DNA from: an uncultured Flavobacteriales bacterium
GTDB lineage: Bacteria > Bacteroidota > Bacteroidia > Flavobacteriales_D > Parvicellaceae
Reading direction: 5' to 3'
Assembly (NCBI GenBank): GCA_913042175.1
Contig: CAJWIX010000003.1
Location: 1 to 60,107, forward strand
DNA: 60,107 nucleotides
Shown: positions 53,650 through 60,107 of the stretch, piece after piece
Numbering within the stretch: position 1 is the stretch's first letter
How the letters are laid out: each line of letters opens with the position of its first letter
Notes under the pieces: generated by a model
Seen by the model: the letters and a program-made list of their open reading frames with translations, nothing else
What the model was told of the DNA's origin: nothing
The model's database searches: none
Made by a program: the position numbers and the translations under genes

Positions 53650-55143
53650 ATGAAGTTGTACTCAAATAAACAACGTTGGAAACAAATCCTTTTAGTATTT
53701 GGTGTAGCCATTGTGGGGTTAATAATTTGGCTAACCTCTACCATAGCCAACAATGTAAAAAAAGCAGAGTTGGAAAAAATACAATTATGGAGTCAAGCGG
53801 TTAAGAAAAAAGCAGAATTAGTTAGATTGACCAATGATGCATTCAATCAACTTTCCATTAATGAAAGTGAGAAAGTCTTGTTTTGGGCACAAGCCACAAA
53901 AGAATTAGAAAAACCATTAAATGATTTTGGCTTTGCGCTTCAAATAATTCAAAATAATAAAGACATTCCATTAATTTTAACCAATGAAACAGGAGAATAT
54001 GTTTCTCATAAAAACTTCGATTTAGCAACAGATAATCAAGGTTTAGTGGACTCATTATGTAGTGTATGGAGTAAACAAAATAAACCAATAGAAATAAATT
54101 ATTTTGAAAGCCGTAGACAGAAGATCTTTTACACAAATTCTTCTAATTACTTTAAACTACAATTATTAAGAGATTCATTGTTGGATGCTTTTTCTAATGA
54201 AATCATGAACAATATTGCTCAACTTCCTGTCATTTTTTGGAATGATGAAGGTGACTCTTTGATTGCTTCCAATATCGTTGGTTCTTCTACTCCAAAAGAT
54301 GATATAGCCAATCAAATGATGAACATGGCAAAAAACAACTCACCTATAGAAGTGGTGTTAGGTCAAAACAATAAAGGGAAAGTCTACTATAATAATTCTG
54401 CCATTTTATTTCAGCTCCAATACTATCCATTTCTAACTTTAATTATAATAGCGTTATTCCTTTTAATTGCCTACTTATCATTCAGCTCCTTTAGAAAGGC
54501 AGAACAAAACCAAGTCTGGGCAGGCATGGCCAAAGAGACAGCTCATCAATTAGGGACTCCGCTATCTTCTTTGCAAGGATGGATAGCGGTATTAAAAGAG
54601 GAGGGGATAAAGCATGAGGCCTTTGTGGAGATGGAAAAGGATATAAATAGATTAACCGTAGTTTCAGAACGCTTTTCAAAAATTGGATCATCAGTAGATA
54701 TGCATTCTGTTAATATGGTTCAGTTTTTTGCTGATTATTTAGGTTATATGAAAAAGAGAATTCCCACAACTGTTACAATCTCTACCAATTTTGAAGATCT
54801 TGAAATATGGGCAAAAATAAATCCACCTTTATTTAGTTGGGTAGTTGAAAACCTTTTGAAAAATGCAGCTGATGCTATGCAAGGAGAAGGAGAAATTGAA
54901 GTCAACATGATTCAGGTTAATCAGGGGGTCTCTATTTTGATAAAGGACAGCGGTAAAGGGATTCCTTCTAAAATGCATAAAACTATTTTCGAACCTGGTT
55001 ACACTACCAAGGAAAGAGGATGGGGGTTGGGTTTATCATTGGTTAAAAGAATTGTGGAAGGTCATCACAATGGAAAAATTAGCGTAAAATCAACCAAATT
55101 GGGTGTTGGTACAACCTTTGAAATCTTACTTCCCAATACATAA
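53650..55143 (+). CDS. Sensor histidine kinase
   Basis: A 497-aa membrane kinase. A helix at about 12-31 and a second at about 255-277 frame a periplasmic domain of about 220 residues. HisKA carries H299 in AKETAHQLGTPLSSLQGW, and the ATPase domain has the N box (VVENLLKNAADAM), G1 (KDSGKGIP), F box (FEPGYTTK) and G2 (RGWGLGLSLVKRI). The H box ETAHQLGTPLS is typical of a Bacteroidota kinase subgroup. No response regulator is linked; a SpoIIE-type phosphatase gene follows 41 nt downstream. Confidence 0.9.
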   Translation: MKLYSNKQRWKQILLVFGVAIVGLIIWLTSTIANNVKKAELEKIQLWSQAVKKKAELVRLTNDAFNQLSINESEKVLFWAQATKELEKPLNDFGFALQIIQNNKDIPLILTNETGEYVSHKNFDLATDNQGLVDSLCSVWSKQNKPIEINYFESRRQKIFYTNSSNYFKLQLLRDSLLDAFSNEIMNNIAQLPVIFWNDEGDSLIASNIVGSSTPKDDIANQMMNMAKNNSPIEVVLGQNNKGKVYYNNSAILFQLQYYPFLTLIIIALFLLIAYLSFSSFRKAEQNQVWAGMAKETAHQLGTPLSSLQGWIAVLKEEGIKHEAFVEMEKDINRLTVVSERFSKIGSSVDMHSVNMVQFFADYLGYMKKRIPTTVTISTNFEDLEIWAKINPPLFSWVVENLLKNAADAMQGEGEIEVNMIQVNQGVSILIKDSGKGIPSKMHKTIFEPGYTTKERGWGLGLSLVKRIVEGHHNGKISVKSTKLGVGTTFEILLPNT

Positions 55144-55184
55144 TCATATAAAATAAAAAGCTAATTCTTATATTTATTGCACCC

Positions 55185-56507
55185 ATGTGTAAAATTGTAA
55201 ATATCAGTTTTATGTTTCTTTTTCTTTCTCTTCCTACAGAAGTGTTGCTACAGCAAATTCCCACAAAAGCCAATAACATTCCGGTAAGTGCCGATCAATT
55301 AGAAACGGAAATTCACAGACAAGATTTTTATATAGGGTTAGTGATTTTTTTAATTTTTCTTTTGGTCTCGTTATGGATTTTAGGAAAGAAAAATAGAAAA
55401 TTAAGGAAGATGGCCACTTTTGCTGAAAATGATCCAAACCCAGTTCTAGAATTGGACTTAGACTTTAAATTAAAATATTGCAATGAAGCAGCCATGAAAC
55501 ATGAAAACCTGGTTGAATTGATGTATGAAAGACATCCTTTAAGAAAAAAGTTTGAGTATTTGCTTAACATGACAATAAAAGACAAGAAGACAGGTAAATA
55601 CATTTTTGATGAACCATTTGTGCTTGACGACACTTATTTTTCATTAAACCTGTACGTAAATAAGGAAATGAAATTTCTTAGAGCATATATGTCAGATATC
55701 ACTGAAAAAACACTGCTTCAAAGAAAAATAACTCAACAGCGAGATTCCATTGTTGATAGTCTGAATTATGCTAAATATATTCAACGTTCTCTATTACCTG
55801 ATATCAAAAAGATGGAAGATTATTTTGGTGAGAATTTTGTTTTTTCTATTCCAAAAGATATTGTTGGAGGCGATTTTTATTGGTTTAAAACTTTTGAGGA
55901 AAAAGCAATATTAATAGCAGCTGATTGTACTGGTCATGGAGTTCCAGGTGGCTTTATAACTATGTTAGGAAGTTTACTAATTGAAAGTTCAACTGGTGAT
56001 GCTTTGAAATCTCCTGAAATCATTTTAAGGGACCTCAATTATGGGCTAGTTACCTTGTTGAAGCAACAGGAAAAAGATTCTATTCAAGATGGGATGGATT
56101 TAGCTATTTGTTTGATTGATAGAAAACAAAAGACGCTAAATTTCAGTGGTTCTAGGAATGGCATTTACATTATACATGACGATGGTGAAATTTCTAACTA
56201 CAGTGGAGATACTGTGCCTGTCGGTGGTGTATATTCTAAAAGACATAATCCGTTAGAGCGTGAATACAAAATGCATGAAATTCAACTCAAAGACAATGAC
56301 TGGGTTTTTATGTATAGTGATGGGTTTTATGATCAATTTGGCGGTCCAAAGAATAAATCTATGGGAAGTAATAGATTTAAAAACTATCTAAAAGAAGCTG
56401 TAATGTCTAAAAAAACTTCTTATAATGACTTTGAACATTTTTTTAGCGAATGGAAAGGAAGTCAAGATCAAATAGACGATGTTCTTGTCATCGGATTTAA
56501 GCTATAG
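55185..56507 (+). CDS. PAS-linked SpoIIE-type PP2C phosphatase
   Basis: A 440-aa membrane protein: a hydrophobic N-terminus (1-22), one membrane helix (about 48-66), a PAS-like sensor (about 80-180, ending SDITEKT) and a SpoIIE/RsbU-type PP2C domain (about 200-440). The metal aspartates are in IVGGDFYWF and ADCTGHGVPGG; a late DDVLVIGFKL closes the domain. Such enzymes dephosphorylate anti-anti-sigma factors or similar STAS proteins, none of which lie here. A TATATTTA element (55169-55176; one mismatch) ends 8 nt before the ATG. Position 41 nt after the kinase gene suggests a joint signalling role (inference). Confidence 0.87.
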   Translation: MCKIVNISFMFLFLSLPTEVLLQQIPTKANNIPVSADQLETEIHRQDFYIGLVIFLIFLLVSLWILGKKNRKLRKMATFAENDPNPVLELDLDFKLKYCNEAAMKHENLVELMYERHPLRKKFEYLLNMTIKDKKTGKYIFDEPFVLDDTYFSLNLYVNKEMKFLRAYMSDITEKTLLQRKITQQRDSIVDSLNYAKYIQRSLLPDIKKMEDYFGENFVFSIPKDIVGGDFYWFKTFEEKAILIAADCTGHGVPGGFITMLGSLLIESSTGDALKSPEIILRDLNYGLVTLLKQQEKDSIQDGMDLAICLIDRKQKTLNFSGSRNGIYIIHDDGEISNYSGDTVPVGGVYSKRHNPLEREYKMHEIQLKDNDWVFMYSDGFYDQFGGPKNKSMGSNRFKNYLKEAVMSKKTSYNDFEHFFSEWKGSQDQIDDVLVIGFKL

Positions 56508-56529
56508 GTAAAAACCTAAGTTTACTCAA

Positions 56530-56570
56530 TTGCGCATTATTATTTGTTAGTTTTTATACATTTGCGCAAA
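56530..56570. promoter_or_regulatory. Candidate operator with two TTGCGCA sites
   Basis: TTGCGCA at 56530-56536 recurs at 56562-56568 within the perfect 10-bp palindrome TTTGCGCAAA (56561-56570). The 32-bp offset is three helical turns, so the sites would face the same side of the DNA. The GC-rich core stands out in an AT-rich promoter. The bound regulator is unknown. Confidence 0.4.
56557..56564 (+). promoter_or_regulatory. -7 promoter element of the ALDH gene
   Basis: TACATTTG matches TAnnTTTG exactly, 41 nt before the ATG. It overlaps the palindrome TTTGCGCAAA, so a protein bound there would compete with RNA polymerase. Confidence 0.5.
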
Positions 56571-56605
56571 AATTCTACATAATATAATTATCACATTTTA
56601 ACATC

Positions 56606-58141
56606 ATGAATATTCAAAGTATTTTATCCTCATTAGGAGTTGAATCTAAAAACAGCGGTGCCGCTATTGGAGCCAAATGGTTAACTACTAATGGAAACAC
56701 TATTTCATCATTTTCACCAGTAGATGGTAATTTAATTGGTGAGGTAACTGCTGCAACTGAAAAAGATTATGAAGATTGTATTCGTTCGGCACAAGAAGCA
56801 TTTGTTGATTGGCGAATGGTACCCGCACCTCAGAGAGGTGAAATTGTAAGGCAATTTGGCGATGCCTTAAGAGCTAAAAAGGAAGATTTAGGGGCATTGG
56901 TTTCTTATGAAATGGGAAAATCTTATCAAGAAGGCTTAGGAGAAGTTCAAGAAATGATTGACATCTGCGATTTTGCAGTGGGTCTATCAAGACAATTGCA
57001 CGGATTAACCATGCACTCAGAACGACCACTTCATAGAATGTATGAGCAATATCACCCGCTTGGAATAGTTGGTATTATTTCTGCGTTTAACTTTCCAGTT
57101 GCTGTTTGGGCTTGGAACACTGCATTGGCTTGGATTTGTGGTGATGTTTGTATTTGGAAGCCATCTGAAAAGGCACCTTTATGTGCTATTGCATGCCAAA
57201 AGATTATGGCTGAGGTATTGGAGGAGAACAATTTACACGGTGGAATTTGCACTTTGATTATTGGAGAAGCTGACTTAGGTAAATTAATGGCAGCGGACAA
57301 AAGAATACCATTGGTATCTGCTACAGGATCTACTAGAATGGGTAAATCAGTTGGTCAAGTAGTGGGAGAAAGATTAGGAAAATCATTACTAGAACTTGGT
57401 GGTAACAATGCTGTTATTCTAACTCCAGATGCAGACCTTAAAATGGTCATTCCTGCATTGGTATTTGGAGCAGTTGGTACAACTGGACAGAGATGTACAT
57501 CAACAAGAAGGTTAATCATTCACGAAAGTATCTACGATAATGTAAAACAAGCTATGGTAAGTGCTTACAAGCAACTTAAGATTGGTAACCCATTGGATGA
57601 ATCCAATCACGTTGGTCCATTAATCGATAAAGATGCTGTTGAGATGTATGAAAAAGCCATTGAATCTGCTAAAGAAGAAGGTGGCAACGTAATTGTAGAA
57701 GGTGGCAAATTATCTGGAGCAGGGTATGAAAGCAATTGTTATGTTAAGCCAGTTATCATCGAAGCTGAAAATCAATTTCAAATTGTCCAACATGAAACTT
57801 TTGCTCCTATTTTATATTTAATAAAATATAGTGGAGATGTTAATGAAGCTATAGCTATTCAGAATAATGTTCCTCAAGGACTTTCATCAGCTATCATGAC
57901 AACAAATATGAGAGAGCAAGAAGCATTTTTATCTCATGCTGGTTCAGATTGTGGTATTGCCAATGTTAACATAGGAACATCTGGTGCAGAGATCGGTGGA
58001 GCATTTGGTGGGGAAAAGGAAACAGGAGGAGGAAGAGAATCGGGATCTGATGCTTGGAAAATTTACATGAGAAGACAAACCAATACCATTAACTGGGGAA
58101 CTTCTCTTCCATTAGCACAAGGAATAAAGTTTGAGATTTAA
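56606..58141 (+). CDS. ALDH7-type aldehyde dehydrogenase (aminoadipate semialdehyde type)
   Basis: A 511-aa NAD-dependent aldehyde dehydrogenase. The catalytic cysteine is C297 in GTTGQRCTSTRRL, the catalytic glutamate lies in LLELGGNNAVI (about 263-273), and AFNFPVAVWAWNTALAWICG plus WKPSEKAPL form the NAD pocket. Overall the sequence, including GAAIGAKWL at the N-terminus and MRRQTNTINWG at the end, is of the ALDH7 (antiquitin) type, which oxidises alpha-aminoadipate semialdehyde/piperideine-6-carboxylate in lysine catabolism or betaine aldehyde-like substrates. No other lysine-degradation gene is linked. The stop codon overlaps that of the convergent trpS by 3 nt. Confidence 0.88.
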   Translation: MNIQSILSSLGVESKNSGAAIGAKWLTTNGNTISSFSPVDGNLIGEVTAATEKDYEDCIRSAQEAFVDWRMVPAPQRGEIVRQFGDALRAKKEDLGALVSYEMGKSYQEGLGEVQEMIDICDFAVGLSRQLHGLTMHSERPLHRMYEQYHPLGIVGIISAFNFPVAVWAWNTALAWICGDVCIWKPSEKAPLCAIACQKIMAEVLEENNLHGGICTLIIGEADLGKLMAADKRIPLVSATGSTRMGKSVGQVVGERLGKSLLELGGNNAVILTPDADLKMVIPALVFGAVGTTGQRCTSTRRLIIHESIYDNVKQAMVSAYKQLKIGNPLDESNHVGPLIDKDAVEMYEKAIESAKEEGGNVIVEGGKLSGAGYESNCYVKPVIIEAENQFQIVQHETFAPILYLIKYSGDVNEAIAIQNNVPQGLSSAIMTTNMREQEAFLSHAGSDCGIANVNIGTSGAEIGGAFGGEKETGGGRESGSDAWKIYMRRQTNTINWGTSLPLAQGIKFEI

Positions 58142-59112
58142 TTATAGCCTAAGCTATTTCTAACACGTTCTAAGGTGGCTTTGGCCACCTTTTTTGCTTT
58201 TTGAGCACCCTCCATAAGTACTTCCTCTACCTCTTTGGGGTTATTTTGGTAATGCTCAAATTTTGCTCTTTCTTCTGAGAATGAAGACACTATTTTATCT
58301 AATAATTCTTTCTTAGCATGTCCCCATCCATATCCACCAGCTTTTAATTTTTCAGCCATAGTTTTTGACTCTTCATTTGTAGCCAATAGTTTGTAAAGCT
58401 GGTAAACAGTAGCACTGTCAGGGTCTTTGGGTTCTTCTAAAGGGGTGTTGTCCGTTACAATATTTTTGTTGATTAACTTCTTAATGGCATTTTCAGCATC
58501 AAAAACATCAATGGTGTTGTTTCTAGATTTGCTCATTTTTTCGCCATCAGTACCTAAAATGAGTTGTGCATCTTGTTGCAGAATGGGCTCTGGGAGTACA
58601 AAAATTTCACCATGTTTATGGTTAATTCGTGAAGCCACATCACGAGTCATTTCCAAATGTTGTAACTGATCTTTACCTACAGGAACAAAATCAGCATCAT
58701 AAAGCAATATATCTGATGCCATTAGCATGGGATATGCAAATAGACCAGAGTTAACATCTTCAAGGCGGTCAGATTTATCTTTAAATGAATGGGCTAATTT
58801 TAGTCGTTGGTAGGGAAAAAAACAATTTAAATACCATGCTAGTTCTGTACATTCGGTAACATCAGATTGTCTGTAGAATGTTGTTTTATTGGGGTCAAGC
58901 CCACAAGCTAACCAGGTAGCTGCAACTTGAAATGTATTATTTTTTAATTCTTCAGCATTTTTAATTTGGGTAAGCGAGTGAAGATCGGCAATAAATAAAA
59001 AAGAATCATTTTCAGCTTTATTGGCCAATGCTATGGCGGGGTTTATAGCCCCCAATATATTTCCCAAGTGGGGTCTGCCTGTGCTTTGTATACCTGTAAG
59101 AATTCTAGCCAT
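58138..59112 (-). CDS. trpS: Tryptophan-tRNA ligase
   Basis: A 324-aa class I synthetase that charges tRNA-Trp. The HIGH-like motif is GRPHLGNILGAI (about 12-23), the KMSKS motif is GEKMSKSRNN (about 193-202), and GKDQLQHLEMTRDVA (adenylate site) is typical of TrpRS. It is of normal length. The start is ATG at 59112. A TATTTTAG-like element upstream is too degenerate to call a promoter. Confidence 0.96.
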   Translation of the reverse strand: MARILTGIQSTGRPHLGNILGAINPAIALANKAENDSFLFIADLHSLTQIKNAEELKNNTFQVAATWLACGLDPNKTTFYRQSDVTECTELAWYLNCFFPYQRLKLAHSFKDKSDRLEDVNSGLFAYPMLMASDILLYDADFVPVGKDQLQHLEMTRDVASRINHKHGEIFVLPEPILQQDAQLILGTDGEKMSKSRNNTIDVFDAENAIKKLINKNIVTDNTPLEEPKDPDSATVYQLYKLLATNEESKTMAEKLKAGGYGWGHAKKELLDKIVSSFSEERAKFEHYQNNPKEVEEVLMEGAQKAKKVAKATLERVRNSLGYN

Positions 59113-59138
59113 TTAGCAGACTAAAATAGCTTCCTTTT

Positions 59139-60107
59139 TTATTTCTTTTCTAGAATTGACACTTTTTTTCTTAAAAGTTTTGCTTCTTTTCTTTTAGATT
59201 TTATTTTTTTAAATAATCCAATTGTGAATAAAACCACTGCTGTTGCAATAGGAATGCCAATTAGAATACCACCCGATAATAACGGATCAATAGCAAAAAA
59301 AGCTTCAAGGAGTATACAAACCAAAGCCAAAGGCATAGTTGCAAAAGCCATTGCAATTCCTAACCATAATCCAGCTAACATTAAACCAGTACCAACATTA
59401 GATTTAGATTTTAGTTTTAATATTTCAATCTCAATATCATTCAGTTCCTTAGAATTGCTTAATTGTGTATGTAATTTATTTTCTTTGATAGTGTTTTTCT
59501 GCAGTTCTTGTTTATTATTATTGATTGCACTTTTGACATCTTTTAATTTAACTCGTTCTGTACTATTTTTAGTATTCTCCATTTCAGCACTAATAGATGT
59601 CTCATTTTTATTTAGATTTTTCACAAATGGATCATAATTATTATAACCAGACATGCCTGACCATAAGTATGCAAAAACTGAAATTAAAATTGGAAAAATG
59701 GTATGTATAGAAGTATTCCAAAAAATCCAATATGCACCAAATATTCCTGCAGCAAAAAGTAATAATTGCAAAATACCCAAGCCTATTTCTCCATTGAGCA
59801 TTGTTCCTAAGCCCGGAACCAATAGGTTATAAATAAAGTTCCTTTTGGACTTGTCTTTTACCTCTTCATCCCCATCATTAGTTGATTCAATAATTTCTTT
59901 TATAGCTCGGATTTTTTTGAATGGTTTATTTTTAGTTTTAATGAGTTCAGATATATCGTTTTTGATGTAATAATTTTCTTTTAATAATTCATCTGTATTA
60001 ATTAATATGTCATTATTGTTACTTGCTATAAGAGGAGTAGCTTCAGGAGTCTTCTTTTGCTCGTTGGCAGTGACAGACGGAACTTCTGATTGTAAATTTT
60101 TCAGTTG
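59139..60107 (-). CDS. Membrane protein with coiled coil, 5'-partial
   Basis: The ORF track starts at a TTG at 59822, but reading upstream in the same frame there is no stop codon to the window edge, so this is the C-terminal 322 residues of a longer protein whose start lies outside. The visible N-terminal part (about 90 residues) is hydrophilic with low-complexity N, E, K and S. Then come a helix pair around LLVPGLGTMLNGEIGLGILQ and FAYLWSG, a linker, a short coiled coil (ELQKNTIKENKLHTQLSNSKEL), three more helices and a basic C-terminus (KKIKSKRKEAKLLRKKVS). The PGLGTMLNGE segment resembles the TM2/DUF5683 type. No function is known. Confidence 0.7.
   Translation of the reverse strand, partial: QLKNLQSEVPSVTANEQKKTPEATPLIASNNNDILINTDELLKENYYIKNDISELIKTKNKPFKKIRAIKEIIESTNDGDEEVKDKSKRNFIYNLLVPGLGTMLNGEIGLGILQLLLFAAGIFGAYWIFWNTSIHTIFPILISVFAYLWSGMSGYNNYDPFVKNLNKNETSISAEMENTKNSTERVKLKDVKSAINNNKQELQKNTIKENKLHTQLSNSKELNDIEIEILKLKSKSNVGTGLMLAGLWLGIAMAFATMPLALVCILLEAFFAIDPLLSGGILIGIPIATAVVLFTIGLFKKIKSKRKEAKLLRKKVSILEKK

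Noticed and set aside
59224-59637. 137-aa plus-strand ORF antisense to the last gene
   Set aside because: It is a shadow of the helix and coiled-coil codons on the minus strand; no start context or domain supports it.

Overview
The window is 60 kb of ordinary chromosome from a low-GC (about one third G+C), AT-rich member of the Bacteroidota, most likely Flavobacteriia or a close relative. The evidence is lineage-typical gene families: the gliding lipoprotein GldH, the type IX secretion (T9SS) protein PorZ, T9SS type A and type B C-terminal sorting domains, the DUF4837, DUF4292 and IPExxxVDY families, ALDH7 and an SDR-type threonine dehydrogenase. Promoters match the Bacteroidota consensus (TTG, about 18 nt, TAnnTTTG). 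I see no insertion sequence, prophage, CRISPR array, rRNA or integration site. Coding density is very high and the longest gap between genes is about 150 bp, so no gene-free stretch exceeds 300 bases.

Layout. 1-54 is the 5' part of a tRNA-Arg running off the left edge. 116-8606 (+) holds porZ, cvpA-like, holB, ricT (PSP1), gldH, a methionine-type aminotransferase, a lytic transglycosylase and a membrane protein. 8607-15636 is mostly minus strand: DUF4837 lipoprotein, a possible beta-barrel protein, a coiled-coil protein, a MORN protein, an FAD oxidoreductase/LysE pair, a conserved 64-aa protein and a DUF3108 protein; comF lies among them on plus. 15617-19488 (+) holds a MORN-type lipoprotein, a four-helix membrane protein, hflX, threonine dehydrogenase and a second MORN-type protein. 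19489-23258 (-) is pheT plus an acyltransferase, facing tRNA-Phe (23408), which precedes a histidine kinase coupled to gpmI. 25967-27658 (-) is a T9SS type B surface protein. 27750-33266 (+) holds AsmA, an M20 dipeptidase, an LEA-like lipoprotein and a two-gene HIRAN unit. 33270-39727 (-) is a tightly overlapping envelope operon: enoyl-CoA hydratase, flippase, dut, TPR, DUF4292, EnvC-like. 40020-43783 (+) has a cyclophilin, pheS and an ArsA/Get3-like ATPase. 43780-53530 (-) holds M42 peptidase, pyk, IPExxxVDY, gatA, tatA, two secreted/lipoproteins, polA and an M28 glutaminyl cyclase. 53650-58141 (+) holds a histidine kinase, a SpoIIE-type phosphatase and ALDH7. 58138-60107 (-) holds trpS and a membrane protein whose 5' end lies beyond the window.

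Themes. The genes serve housekeeping (replication, aminoacyl-tRNA supply, glycolysis), envelope biogenesis and T9SS/gliding. The best leads are regulatory and small-scale: TAnnTTTG promoter elements sitting almost on the start codon at several genes, implying near-leaderless mRNAs; a TTTGCGCAAA palindrome overlapping the ALDH7 promoter; a very conserved-looking 64-aa protein; the HIRAN pair; the unlinked kinase/phosphatase pair; and pheT facing tRNA-Phe. I did not find a clear new multi-gene system such as a defence island or biosynthetic cluster.
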